A DNA stretch of 11,638 bases from the NCBI GenBank assembly GCA_934088535.1, contig CAKOJC010000036.1, positions 1-11,638 on the forward strand, written 5' to 3'. The DNA comes from an uncultured Bacilli bacterium. GTDB lineage: Bacteria; Bacillota_I; Bacilli_A; RF39; UBA660. Shown one piece after another: positions 1 to 8,245 of this stretch. The notes beneath the pieces were generated by a model. That model was not told the DNA's origin and searched no databases. It worked only from the letters and a program-made list of their open reading frames with translations. The translations under genes were made by a program, and so were the position numbers. The stretch's first letter is position 1. Each line of letters opens with the position of its first letter.

Positions 1-1932
1 TTAACTGCAAGAGTTATTGATAGACCAATTAGACCTATGTTTGATGAAAACTTTAGAAATGAGGTACAAGTAGTAAATACTGTTTTAAGTGTAGATCCTG
101 ATAGAACACCAGAAATGACAGCATTATTTGGTACATCACTTTGCTTAGGTATTTCATCAATTCCATTCGAAGGTCCAGTAGCTGGAGTAATAGTTGGTAA
201 AATAGATGGAGAATTAAAAATAAACCCAACTTGCGAAGAAATGGAAAGAAGTACTATTAACTTAACAGTTGCTGGTACAATAGATGCCATAAATATGGTA
301 GAAAGTGGTTCAAAACAAGTAAGTGAAGAAGAAATGTTAGAAGCACTTATGTTTGGACACGAAGCAGTAAAAGAATTATGTGCTATTCAAAATGATATCA
401 TTAGTGAAATCGGAGAAGAGAAGATAGAAGTAGTACTTGCTAATATCCCAGATGAATTAAGAGAAGAAGTAAATAATGATATCAAACAAGATATGATCGA
501 AGCTATTCAAATAAAAGATAAACTAGAAAAATATGCAAGAATAGACGAAGTAAAAGAAGAAGCAATAACTAAATATACTGAAAGACATGAAGGAGAAGAA
601 GACTTAGAAGCAAATCTTAAATTAGTTAAGAAAGTTGCTGATGAGATTGAAGGAGCTGAAGTAAGACGTTTAATCACTAATGAACATATTAGACCAGATG
701 GACGTGCGATGGATGAAATTCGTGAATTATCTGCAGATGTAGACTTACTTCCAAGAACACATGGTAGTGCATTATTCACTAGAGGTCAAACTCAAGCTTT
801 AGCAATCACTACTTTAGGTGCTCAAAATGAAGAACAAATTTTAGATGGATTAAGTTTAGAAGATTCTAAAAAGTTTATCTTCCATTATAACTTTCCAGCA
901 TTTAGTGTAGGTGAAACAGGGAGATATGGAAGTCCTGGTAGAAGAGAAATTGGACACGGAGCTTTAGCAGAAAGAGCATTATTACAAGTAATGCCTAGTC
1001 AAGAAGAATTCCCATATACTGTACGTGTTGTTTCAGAAGTATTAGAAAGTAATGGTTCATCAAGTCAAGCAAGTATTTGTGCTGGATGTATGTCACTTAT
1101 GTCAGCAGGTGTACCAATCAAAGCACCAGTAGCTGGTATCGCAATGGGACTTATCACAGAAGATGGAACATGTGATTCTAAATATACAATTTTAACAGAT
1201 ATTCAAGGTTTAGAAGATCATATGGGAGACATGGACTTCAAAGTAGCTGGTACTAGGAAAGGTATAACAGCACTTCAAATGGATATAAAGATTAAAGGAG
1301 TAACAAGAGAAGTATTAAAAGAAGCATTAGATAAAGCTCATAAAGCAAGAATGCAAATTTTAGATGTTATGGAAGCAACTATTAAAGAACCAAGACATGA
1401 ATTATCAAAATATGCTCCTAAGATTAGAACAATGAAGATTTCACCAGATAAGATTAAAGATGTAATTGGTAAAGGTGGAGACATGATTACTAAGATTATC
1501 TTAGAATCAAGTAACGTAACTTCAGTAAATCATAAAGATGCTGTTAAGATTGATATAGATGATGAAGGAAATGTAATTTGCTATCATATGAAGAAAGAAG
1601 TATTAGATAAAGCAATCAAAATGATTGAAGATATAGTAAAAGAAGTAGAAATCGGAGCAGTTTATACAGCAAAAGTTGTTAAAATTGAAGACTTTGGAGC
1701 ATTCGTAGAACTATGGCCAGGATGTGAAGGACTAGTACATGTTTCACAACTTGATAATAAGAGAGTAAATCATCCAAGCGATATTCTTAAAGTAGGAGAC
1801 GAAATAGTAGTAAAAGCAACTGGATATGATAGAAAAGGTAAATTAAATTTATCTAGAAAAGAATTACTACCAAAAATAGAAAAGAAAGATAATAAAAAAG
1901 ATACTAAAAAAGAAGAAGTATCTGAAGAATAA
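1..1932 (+). CDS. pnp: Polyribonucleotide nucleotidyltransferase (PNPase), 5'-truncated by window edge
   Basis: Phosphorolytic 3'-5' exoribonuclease that degrades mRNA to nucleoside diphosphates; in this family it works as a cytoplasmic homotrimer. The frame is open from base 1 and starts inside the first RNase PH domain ([14 protein letters not shown], a PNPase signature), so about 85 N-terminal residues are missing and the ATG at 37 is not the start. In order: rest of the first RNase PH domain, the linking helical domain (about 330-650), the second RNase PH domain ([12 protein letters not shown] at about 690-725; [14 protein letters not shown] near 920-960), the metal-binding DHMGDMDFK stretch at 1216-1242, a KH domain with its GKGG loop near 1468-1479, and an S1 domain (about 1654-1860). 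The lysine/glutamate-rich tail is typical of low-GC Bacillota. No damage is visible. A terminator follows at once. Confidence 0.98.
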   Translation, partial: LTARVIDRPIRPMFDENFRNEVQVVNTVLSVDPDRTPEMTALFGTSLCLGISSIPFEGPVAGVIVGKIDGELKINPTCEEMERSTINLTVAGTIDAINMVESGSKQVSEEEMLEALMFGHEAVKELCAIQNDIISEIGEEKIEVVLANIPDELREEVNNDIKQDMIEAIQIKDKLEKYARIDEVKEEAITKYTERHEGEEDLEANLKLVKKVADEIEGAEVRRLITNEHIRPDGRAMDEIRELSADVDLLPRTHGSALFTRGQTQALAITTLGAQNEEQILDGLSLEDSKKFIFHYNFPAFSVGETGRYGSPGRREIGHGALAERALLQVMPSQEEFPYTVRVVSEVLESNGSSSQASICAGCMSLMSAGVPIKAPVAGIAMGLITEDGTCDSKYTILTDIQGLEDHMGDMDFKVAGTRKGITALQMDIKIKGVTREVLKEALDKAHKARMQILDVMEATIKEPRHELSKYAPKIRTMKISPDKIKDVIGKGGDMITKIILESSNVTSVNHKDAVKIDIDDEGNVICYHMKKEVLDKAIKMIEDIVKEVEIGAVYTAKVVKIEDFGAFVELWPGCEGLVHVSQLDNKRVNHPSDILKVGDEIVVKATGYDRKGKLNLSRKELLPKIEKKDNKKDTKKEEVSEE

Positions 1933-1957
1933 AGTTTGTCACATTGACAAACTTTTT
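1931..1957 (+). terminator. Intrinsic terminator of pnp
   Basis: A perfect 11-bp stem (AAAGTTTGTCA at 1931-1941, TGACAAACTTT at 1945-1955) closes a 3-base CAT loop and runs into a T-tract. The left arm begins inside the TAA stop codon. The T-tract is short beyond the stem (TT, after the three T of the arm itself), so efficiency may be partial. The right arm also carries the -35 box of the next gene. Confidence 0.8.
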
Positions 1958-1971
1958 AATTATAGTATAAT
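1944..1971 (+). promoter_or_regulatory. Sigma-70/SigA-type promoter of the 1998 gene
   Basis: Consensus -35 TTGACA at 1944-1949 and consensus -10 TATAAT at 1966-1971 with a 16-base spacer. The predicted start near 1978 leaves a leader of about 20 bases. The -35 box lies inside the pnp terminator stem, so the two signals share bases. Confidence 0.8.
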
Positions 1972-1997
1972 ATAGCATAATTAAAAGAGGGGATAGT

Positions 1998-2897
1998 ATG
2001 CCAATTGAAGAAGAAAAAGAAATTTACTATAGTTTAAAAAATATAACATCAATATTATATAGATTATACAGTAATTTAGCTATACTTGAAGCTAAAGAAA
2101 AAAGTAGTTCTTTAGATTACGAAAAAACATTAAAATTAATTGAGTTTTATACAGTACTTGAAGATCAATATTACGAAAAACTAGAAAAGATTGCTGAACA
2201 TGATGAAGATATTATTGAAAGAATGTATGTGAATAATATGATAAGTACAGAATCAGCCTTTCCACTAGATAAACAATTAAGTGATCCAACATATATAATA
2301 TTTCACGATGTTAAAGAAGATGATATTATCCCAATGAGAATGGCAAGCAAACTATTCGAAACAAATGTTATGTCAAGCAAAGATGCTGATGAAATAAGTC
2401 AAAAAATATACACTGAATATGAAAGCCAAAAAGGAACATATTTTGTTGATATATTAGACTCATTATCAAAAGATCCAATATGTAAAGATTTTAAAAATCA
2501 ATTAATAAAAGCAAAATATAAAGTAGCATTTATAAATAAAAAGAGATGTCCAAAGGAACCACATGATGATTTTATAATTTCAACAGCAAATGAAATGGTA
2601 AATGCACAAGAAATATTAAATTACGCAAGAAAAATGTATAGTTTAAGTGAAAAATCAATAAAAGCCCCAACAAATGCAAGAAAACTATTATTAACCATGG
2701 CATATATTAGAGCAAATATGCTTCAAATGGGAGAAGTAGGTATGCAAGCACTAAATACATTATTATCTATGGGAGAAGCATGTGGAGACTTAAATCCAAG
2801 AGATGGTAAAAAGTTACTTGAAGGTATACTAAATTATGAAAAAGAAGATAAAGAAACGTTTAAATCAAAAGGAAAAACTTTAAAAAGAAAGTTCTAA
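1998..2897 (+). CDS. Hypothetical helical cytoplasmic protein, 299 aa
   Basis: I do not recognise this family. The ATG at 1998 is preceded by AGAGGGG (1987-1992), a good ribosome binding site, and by its own consensus promoter. The protein has no signal peptide or membrane segment. It looks almost entirely alpha-helical: long charged helices fill residues 1-80 (many E, K, Y and L), and a second helical region covers about 195-275 (NEMVNAQEILNYARKMYSL, then MAYIRANMLQMGEVGMQALNTL). The C-terminus is very basic (SKGKTLKRKF). Three scattered cysteines show no metal-site spacing. It sits between pnp and a surface-protein gene but has its own promoter and terminator, so the position says little about its job. 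Codon use matches its neighbours, which suggests a resident gene. A role in RNA or ribosome biology near pnp is only a guess. Confidence 0.85.
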   Translation: MPIEEEKEIYYSLKNITSILYRLYSNLAILEAKEKSSSLDYEKTLKLIEFYTVLEDQYYEKLEKIAEHDEDIIERMYVNNMISTESAFPLDKQLSDPTYIIFHDVKEDDIIPMRMASKLFETNVMSSKDADEISQKIYTEYESQKGTYFVDILDSLSKDPICKDFKNQLIKAKYKVAFINKKRCPKEPHDDFIISTANEMVNAQEILNYARKMYSLSEKSIKAPTNARKLLLTMAYIRANMLQMGEVGMQALNTLLSMGEACGDLNPRDGKKLLEGILNYEKEDKETFKSKGKTLKRKF

Positions 2898-2915
2898 TTA
2901 AATGTTTCTTTTTTT
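2882..2915 (+). terminator. Probable terminator straddling the stop codon of the 1998 gene
   Basis: AAAAAGAAA (2882-2890) pairs with TTTCTTTTT (2905-2913) around a 14-base loop that contains the TAA stop, and T residues follow. The stem has only one G-C pair, so it is weak and moderately supported. Confidence 0.5.
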
Positions 2916-2927
2916 ATACACAAAATG

Positions 2928-2956
2928 TTGAACTTTTAAATAAAAAATGCTACAAT
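2928..2956 (+). promoter_or_regulatory. Strong extended -10 promoter of the thioester surface protein
   Basis: -35 TTGAAC at 2928-2933, a 17-base spacer, and -10 TACAAT at 2951-2956 immediately preceded by TGC, which gives the TGn extended -10 element. The predicted transcript starts near 2963, about 22 bases before the ATG. AGAAGGAGAT at 2971-2980 is a strong ribosome binding site. High expression is likely. Confidence 0.8.
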
Positions 2957-2984
2957 TATTTTATAAAAATAGAAGGAGATAGAT

Positions 2985-4592
2985 ATGAAAAAGAATATTT
3001 TAAAATCGTTAACAGCATTTTTTGCAATCATATTATTTACTTTTTCAGTAAATGCGTTAACTAAACCAACTGATGATATGGCTAAAGTTCCAAGTAAGAT
3101 TCCAGATCCAGGAGCTAAGTTATATGCAGCAGTACAAAAACCATTTGATTTCTCAAAAATTAAATTTGCAGGTGCAAGTTCAGATGTAGCAGGATATACA
3201 TCTATGAGAAAAATTGTTTTAACAGATGAATATGAATTTATAACTGAATCATCTGGAGGGGAAACTGGAATAGGAGTAGGATCTGATTGGTTCTCAGCAT
3301 ACTGTTTAGATGGAAGATTAAAATATCCAGAAAACGGTTTATATTTTGCTCTTGAAAATGGAGTTACAAATTATCAAAAATTGCTAGATACTATGGTATA
3401 TCAAGCATTAGTTAATCAAATGAATAGTTCAAGTGCTATGTATAATTTATTTAAGACTAAAAGAGATTATAAATATGCATCTACAGTAACTTATACAACT
3501 CCAGGATATGCAGATGCAGAAAAAGCATTTAAATCAATGGATGATAAACCACTTGAAGTAGAAATATCAAATGTAATATTGGTAGATAAAAATTCAAATC
3601 CAATAACAGTATCAGCTGAACAATTAAATACAGCCGCTGGAAAAACAGGCGATACATTTAAACTAACATTAGATAATACAAGAGCAAACAATAATGTATT
3701 CTTCGATATATATACAACTACTGCCATGGACAATACATTAAACTACAATAGAGCATTATGGTTAATTGAACATAGTTATCCATCATTAAATCTAAAAGAT
3801 TCATTAACTATTGCAGGAGCAAGTTATGATAAATTAGTAACAGAACTAAAAGCATTAGATTCTAGTGTTACTGATGCAAACGCAGAAAAATATGTAGAAA
3901 ATTATGTATATTCAACTGTTCAATATGCTATCTGGAAAATAAATGATGGGGTTGATATGGATGGAAATACTTTAGGAAACACTTTAAAAGGATCTGAAGA
4001 GTTAAATAAATTATATGGATATTTAATTCAAGATAAGGGTGCTTCATTCTATGCAAACTATGGTAAAAATACATTCTCAGAACAATTATCAATCACTAAA
4101 CCAGAATCTAAAAAAGAAGTATTTGAACAAACAAATGATATATATAAATATGGACCATATAAAGTACAAGGAGACTTTATTGAAACTGGAAAAATATATC
4201 TAACAGTAAAAGATGCTGATAAAAATGGAGTTAAATTAGTAAATAAAAATGGAGATAGTATTACAGAAGTAACATCAGGAGATGAATTCTATGTAGTAAC
4301 TAATAAAAAATCAAAAATTGCTAATGTAACAATTCAAGCATCAGCACCTGAAGCTAAAAAATTTGTTCCATCTGGAAACAGAGGAAGAGTATACTATGCA
4401 AATAGTGCATTTGGACAAAATGTAATCACTGGTGGAAAGATCGAAACAACTACTGCAAATCAAGATTTCGAGTTATTATTTAACCCAAGCACTGGAGTTG
4501 AAAATGTAGGAATGTTATTTATTGTAACAATGGTGGCATTTGGAATCGGATACTTCGTATTAACTCGTAAAAATCAACCAGTAGAACTATAA
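2985..4592 (+). CDS. Cell-wall-anchored thioester-domain (TQXA-like) surface protein
   Basis: A 535-residue exported protein. Residues 1-24 form a signal peptide (basic MKKN, hydrophobic core, cleavage after VNA). Residues about 70-360 look like a thioester domain of Gram-positive adhesins, in which a Cys and a Gln side chain form an internal thioester that bonds covalently to host amines. The only cysteine is Cys107 in AYCLDGRLKYP, and the partner is probably Gln313 in VQYAIWKINDG, the position of the family TQxA motif. NRALWLIEHSYP (about 255-266) also fits the family. A beta-rich stretch of about 385-495 follows. The C-terminus is a sorting signal: NPSTG at 500-504, a hydrophobic span (about 509-526) and a short tail with RK. 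NPSTG replaces the usual LPXTG. The protein is probably attached to peptidoglycan by sortase. The gene is a single unit, with its own promoter and terminator. Confidence 0.82.
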   Translation: MKKNILKSLTAFFAIILFTFSVNALTKPTDDMAKVPSKIPDPGAKLYAAVQKPFDFSKIKFAGASSDVAGYTSMRKIVLTDEYEFITESSGGETGIGVGSDWFSAYCLDGRLKYPENGLYFALENGVTNYQKLLDTMVYQALVNQMNSSSAMYNLFKTKRDYKYASTVTYTTPGYADAEKAFKSMDDKPLEVEISNVILVDKNSNPITVSAEQLNTAAGKTGDTFKLTLDNTRANNNVFFDIYTTTAMDNTLNYNRALWLIEHSYPSLNLKDSLTIAGASYDKLVTELKALDSSVTDANAEKYVENYVYSTVQYAIWKINDGVDMDGNTLGNTLKGSEELNKLYGYLIQDKGASFYANYGKNTFSEQLSITKPESKKEVFEQTNDIYKYGPYKVQGDFIETGKIYLTVKDADKNGVKLVNKNGDSITEVTSGDEFYVVTNKKSKIANVTIQASAPEAKKFVPSGNRGRVYYANSAFGQNVITGGKIETTTANQDFELLFNPSTGVENVGMLFIVTMVAFGIGYFVLTRKNQPVEL

Positions 4593-4598
4593 TGATAT

Positions 4599-4625
4599 AA
4601 AGGACCTTAAAAAGGTCTTTTTTTT
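4599..4625 (+). terminator. Intrinsic terminator of the thioester protein gene
   Basis: AAAGGACCTT (4599-4608) pairs with AAGGTCTTTT (4612-4621) around an AAA loop, a 10-bp stem with one G-U pair. It runs into an eight-base T-tract ending at 4625. It begins seven bases after the stop codon. Confidence 0.9.
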
Positions 4626-4636
4626 ATGAAAAAAAA

Positions 4637-4666
4637 GTGTTTCTAATATTTATGTCTAATTATAAT
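4637..4666 (+). promoter_or_regulatory. Promoter of the comEA-comEC operon
   Basis: Consensus -10 TATAAT at 4661-4666 with only a weak -35 (GTGTTT at 4637-4642, 18-base spacer). The predicted start is near 4673. Ribosome binding site AAAGGA at 4682-4687, seven bases before the comEA ATG. No ComK-like or sigma-H/ComX-like box is recognisable, so competence-specific control is not visible here. Confidence 0.55.
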
Positions 4667-4694
4667 AATAGAGGGATAGAGAAAGGAAATAAAT

Positions 4695-5381
4695 ATGGAA
4701 GCACTAGGAAACTATATAAAAGAAAATATGATGAAAGTAATAATTATAACTGTACTATTATTTTTGTATATAGGTTCATTTATTTATATAAGTTCAAAAA
4801 TTATTAAAACAGATAATATAGATAATAATGAAGAAGATAAAATAAAGACAATTACTAAGAATGAACCAAAAGAAAATAAAGAAGAAAATACTATTGAAGG
4901 AATAATGGTAGATGTCAAAGGAAGTGTTAGTAAACCAGGAGTATATAAAATAAAAAAAGATTCTAGAGTAACAGATGCTATCGATGCAGCTGGAGGTCTT
5001 ACTAAAAATGCAAACACTAGATTTATAAATTTATCTAAATTATTAAGTGATGGAGATGTAGTAGTAATATATTCAAATGAAGAAATAGAAAACGCTAAAA
5101 AAGAAGAAAAAATAGTAGTAGAAACTCCATGCGTTTGTGAAGAAGTAAAAAATGATGCATGCTATAAAGAAGAAAACAAAGAAGTGAATGGAAAAATTAA
5201 TATAAATACAGCGAACTTAACAGAGCTAATGACACTTGATGGAATAGGAGAATCAAAAGCTAAATTAATTATTGAATATAGAACACAAAATGGAAACTTT
5301 AAAGATATAAAAGATATAATGAAAGTAAAAGGTATAAGTGAAGCACTTTTCTCTAAAATTAAGGAAAATATTACTATCTAA
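4695..5381 (+). CDS. comEA: ComEA, membrane-anchored DNA receptor for transformation
   Basis: Binds incoming double-stranded DNA on the outside of the membrane and hands it to the ComEC channel (family knowledge). The 228-residue chain shows the standard order: a short cytoplasmic N-terminus, one transmembrane helix (about 13-33), an acidic/lysine-rich linker, an SLBB domain (about 66-127; VDVKGSVSKPGVYKI, AIDAAGGLT, LLSDGDVVVIY), a second linker, and a helix-hairpin-helix pair (about 166-227; ININTANLTELMTLDGIGE and IMKVKGISEALFSKI) that contacts the DNA backbone. The second linker holds three cysteines (146, 148, 156), which are unusual and could form a disulfide outside the cell. AAAGGA precedes the ATG by seven bases. 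The end overlaps comEC by 44 bases, so the two are co-transcribed and probably translationally coupled. Confidence 0.95.
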   Translation: MEALGNYIKENMMKVIIITVLLFLYIGSFIYISSKIIKTDNIDNNEEDKIKTITKNEPKENKEENTIEGIMVDVKGSVSKPGVYKIKKDSRVTDAIDAAGGLTKNANTRFINLSKLLSDGDVVVIYSNEEIENAKKEEKIVVETPCVCEEVKNDACYKEENKEVNGKININTANLTELMTLDGIGESKAKLIIEYRTQNGNFKDIKDIMKVKGISEALFSKIKENITI

Positions 5382-7407
5382 TAATCTTTATTATTTTATA
5401 TTTTTAATTTCCGTATTATATATATTTGTTTATGATAAATTATATATCCCTCAAAAAATAAAAATAGAAGAATTTTATAATTTAAAGATTAATAATTATA
5501 ATATAGATGGAAATAAACTAACTTTAGAATTTAATAATTTAAGAGGCACATATTATTTTGAAAAAGAAAATGATTTAAATTACTTTAAAGAAAATTATAA
5601 CTTAGGAGATACTATAGAAGTAAAAGGAACTTTAGAGTCACCATCAAATAATACCATACCAAATACTTTTAATTATAAAGATTATTTATATCATAAAAAA
5701 ATAAATTATATTTTAAAGATTGATAGTTTTAGAAAAGTAAATAATAATAAGAATATTCTATTAAAAATAAAAAATTTTATATTAAAAAGAATAGAAAATA
5801 CCAAATATAATAGTTATCTCTATGCTTTTATATTAGGTAAATCTTCTTATATAGATAGTGAAAGTTATAATAATTATAAAATAAATGGAGTAACACATTT
5901 ATTTGCTCTATCAGGACTTCATGTTTCATTATTCTCGAGTATTATTCTTGTAATATTAAACAAACTTAAATTGAATGAAAAAGTATCTTTTATTATAACA
6001 AGTATCTTTTTAATATTCTTTTCATTCATTGCCTCATTCACACCATCTATTTTAAGAGCAACTATTTTCTTTATTCTTTCAAGTCTCAATAAAATTTACT
6101 ACACATTTATAAAACCTAAAAATATACTAATTTTAACATTCATTATTCTTACTATTAAAAATCCATTCTATATATTTGATACTGGTTTTATATTATCATT
6201 TACTATTACTTATTTTATACTATTATTAAATGAAAATATTACTATAAAAGGAAATATTAAATCTATTTTAATAATAAGTACTTTATCTTTCTTATCAAGT
6301 CTACCAATTATAATAAATTTATCTTATGAAGTTAATATAATAGGTTTTATAAATAATCTTCTATTTATACCATTAGTCACTAATATAATTTTTCCATTTT
6401 CACTAATTGTAGTTATAATACCTAAATTATCTTATATATTGTTTATCCTAACTTCTATTATGGAATTTATTTCTAAGTATAGTAGTAATCTTTTAAATAT
6501 AACCATATATTTTCAAAAATTAAATCTAGTAGAAATGACTATTTATTATATTTTATTAATTCTCTCAATAAAGAAAAGTAAAAAAATTATATATATTTTA
6601 TTTATATTTTTATTATTCATCTACCTAAAACCAAATTTTGACAAAAAAACATATGTGTATTTTATAGACGTATCACAAGGAGATTCAGCACTCATAGTAA
6701 CTAAAAATAATAAAAGTATTTTAATAGATACAGGAGGTAAGTTAAGTTATAAAACTGATGAGTGGAAACAAAAGAATAAAGAATTTAATTTAATGATTTC
6801 AACAGTAATACCATTTTTTAAAAGTATAGGTCTTAAAAAAATAGATTATCTCTTAATCACTCATGGAGATGCAGACCATGCAGGTTATGCTTTAGAACTA
6901 TTAAATAATTTCAAAGTTATAAATAAATATACAAATAAGGGAAGAAAAAATTCTTTAGAAAAGAAACTTAACATTAACTCATTAGAAACTGAATATTTAA
7001 AAATAGATAACATAGAAATTTATTCTCTGAATGATACAATTTATAATAATGAAAATAAAGATAGTTTAGTTTTACTTATCAAAATATATAGCTATAAATT
7101 TCTGTTTATGGCAGATGCAGACAAAGAAGTAGAACAAAATATAATAGAAAAATATAATCTACAGAATATAGACATTTTAAAAGTAGGGCATCATGGATCA
7201 AAAACAAGTACAGGAGAGTTCTTTATTAGTGAAACAACTCCTAAGTATTCAATTATATCAGTAGGAAAAAATAATAAGTTTGGTCATCCAAATATTGAAA
7301 CAATTGATACTTTAAAAAATTCTAAAATATTAAGAACAGATGAATTAGGTACAATAAAAATAATACTAAATAAAAACAAATCATTAATTGAAACATTCAA
7401 GTCATAG
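5338..7407 (+). CDS. comEC: ComEC/Rec2 family DNA-uptake channel
   Basis: Polytopic membrane protein that carries one DNA strand into the cell during natural transformation; 689 residues, near the family norm. In order: an N-terminal membrane segment (about 13-32); a soluble beta-rich DUF4131/OB-like part (about 40-130); the Competence domain with many membrane helices, opened by YAFILGKSS and GVTHLFALSGLHVSLFSS (about 162-200); and a C-terminal metallo-beta-lactamase-like domain from about 439 (YFIDVSQGDSALIV, DTGG). That last domain keeps the HxDxDH metal motif (His509, Asp511, Asp513, His514) and VGHHGSKTS (618-619), so the proposed nuclease site is intact. The start is a GTG at 5338 inside comEA, with AAAAGG a few bases upstream. 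No downstream start keeps the first membrane helix. I see no terminator at the end; the DUF1016 remnant begins 13 bases later. Confidence 0.94.
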   Translation: MKHFSLKLRKILLSNNLYYFIFLISVLYIFVYDKLYIPQKIKIEEFYNLKINNYNIDGNKLTLEFNNLRGTYYFEKENDLNYFKENYNLGDTIEVKGTLESPSNNTIPNTFNYKDYLYHKKINYILKIDSFRKVNNNKNILLKIKNFILKRIENTKYNSYLYAFILGKSSYIDSESYNNYKINGVTHLFALSGLHVSLFSSIILVILNKLKLNEKVSFIITSIFLIFFSFIASFTPSILRATIFFILSSLNKIYYTFIKPKNILILTFIILTIKNPFYIFDTGFILSFTITYFILLLNENITIKGNIKSILIISTLSFLSSLPIIINLSYEVNIIGFINNLLFIPLVTNIIFPFSLIVVIIPKLSYILFILTSIMEFISKYSSNLLNITIYFQKLNLVEMTIYYILLILSIKKSKKIIYILFIFLLFIYLKPNFDKKTYVYFIDVSQGDSALIVTKNNKSILIDTGGKLSYKTDEWKQKNKEFNLMISTVIPFFKSIGLKKIDYLLITHGDADHAGYALELLNNFKVINKYTNKGRKNSLEKKLNINSLETEYLKIDNIEIYSLNDTIYNNENKDSLVLLIKIYSYKFLFMADADKEVEQNIIEKYNLQNIDILKVGHHGSKTSTGEFFISETTPKYSIISVGKNNKFGHPNIETIDTLKNSKILRTDELGTIKIILNKNKSLIETFKS

Positions 7408-7420
7408 AAAGAAGCACTTT

Positions 7421-7542
7421 ATGAATTATTATAATGAAATAAAAAAGTTAAAGATTATTCAAAGGAAAGATATAAAGTTAAAGTTTACTATGAAATTGGA
7501 AGACTTATAAATCAACCAGGTAAAGCATATGAAAAAATATAA
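7421..7542 (+). pseudogene. Frameshifted remnant of a DUF1016 N-terminal domain (YhcG-like) gene
   Basis: From the ATG at 7421 the first frame reads MNYYNEIKK. At about 7447 the reading shifts and continues as VKDYSKERYKVKVYYEIGRL with INQPGKAY until TAA at 7540-7542. Together these resemble the start of DUF1016 N-terminal proteins (YNEIKKLL...VKDYSKN..DL.TYYEVGKL...GK.YG), a family of PDDEXK-linked, often mobile or restriction-associated proteins. The residues between the two pieces appear deleted and everything after GKAY is missing, so it cannot be functional. The match rests on my memory of the family pattern. It marks past gene turnover just downstream of comEC. Confidence 0.6.
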
Positions 7543-7627
7543 TAACACAATATACATAAATGTAATATTAATAAGATAAGCATGATAATGCTTAATATAA
7601 TTAATTAAGAAAAATAAATTAATATGT
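7543..7627. other. AT-rich spacer with a small hairpin, no gene
   Basis: This stretch between the DUF1016 scrap and the next promoter holds no supportable ORF. The one feature is a 7-bp hairpin, TAAGCAT at 7577-7583 and ATGCTTA at 7588-7594 with a GATA loop. It has no T-tract after it on either strand, so I do not call it a terminator. Confidence 0.5.
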
Positions 7628-7633
7628 TATAAT
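7605..7633 (+). promoter_or_regulatory. Extended -10 promoter of the LRR/transglutaminase operon
   Basis: -10 TATAAT at 7628-7633 preceded by TGT (extended -10), with a weak -35 TTAAGA at 7605-7610 and a 17-base spacer. The expected start near 7640 would give a leader of about 15 bases that begins at the ribosome binding site AGGAG (7640-7644). It is the only good promoter for the three genes that follow. Confidence 0.65.
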
Positions 7634-7654
7634 TATTCTAGGAGTGATGTTTTA

Positions 7655-8245
7655 ATGATTACAGAAAGTATTAAAGATTATGTGTATTCTCTTGAAAATC
7701 TAAATGAATGTAGAGAATTAACAATAAACAAACTAAGTATTACAGGAGAAGTTCTAGCAGTTGACTTAAATGATTTATATAATTTTCCTAATTTAGAAAA
7801 TTTATCATTATGTAACATGACAATTGGAGAAAACGATTTACTAATTTTAAAATCACTAGAAAATTTAAAAGTATTAAAATTATATAATTGTGACTTTTCT
7901 AATAATAATTTATATTTATATTTTAATAATCTATCAATTAAAGAATTAGTTATAGATAATACAGAACTAGATTTTAATATAATTAAAAAGAAATTTAATA
8001 AAGTAACGCTCAAAAATGTAGCAAATATATATGGAATAGATTGCAACGAATTAGATATAAGTAAAGCAATTACAGTTGATTTTCAAAAATTAAACATTGA
8101 AAAATACGCGAAACTTATAATAAGCAAATCACAGTATTTAATGAATAAAAACGTTTTATCAGTTAATAAAAATAATATTCAATTAGTAGTTAAAAGTGAT
8201 TATTATGATGAAATAGAGGATATATATGAAGAAAATAAAAATTAA
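7655..8245 (+). CDS. Cytoplasmic leucine-rich-repeat protein, 196 aa
   Basis: The central part (about residues 18-125) carries degenerate leucine-rich repeats spaced about 23-26 residues apart: CRELTINKLSITG, FPNLENLSLCNMTIGENDL, LENLKVLKLYNCDFSNNNL, IKELVIDNTELD and NKVTLKNVANIYG. Such repeats fold into a curved solenoid used for protein binding. There is no signal peptide or membrane helix, so it should act in the cytoplasm. The ATG at 7655 lies ten bases after AGGAG, a long spacing. In between, an out-of-frame ATG at 7647 reads only Met-Phe before a TAA that overlaps the real start (TAATG). The gene overlaps the next by 20 bases, so the two are probably translationally coupled and their products may work together. 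The partner is unknown. Confidence 0.8.
   Translation: MITESIKDYVYSLENLNECRELTINKLSITGEVLAVDLNDLYNFPNLENLSLCNMTIGENDLLILKSLENLKVLKLYNCDFSNNNLYLYFNNLSIKELVIDNTELDFNIIKKKFNKVTLKNVANIYGIDCNELDISKAITVDFQKLNIEKYAKLIISKSQYLMNKNVLSVNKNNIQLVVKSDYYDEIEDIYEENKN

Noticed and set aside
37..39. ATG at 37 as the pnp start
   Set aside because: The frame is open to base 1 and the upstream codons encode conserved PNPase residues ([11 protein letters not shown]).
507..779. Minus-strand open frame inside pnp; similar ones at 3491-3733, 4784-5017, 7678-8046 and 10715-10912
   Set aside because: All are antisense to clear genes, with compositions expected of a reverse reading of AT-rich coding DNA.
7577..7594. 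Hairpin as a terminator for comEC
   Set aside because: It has only 7 bp, no T-tract on either strand, and lies about 170 bases after the stop.
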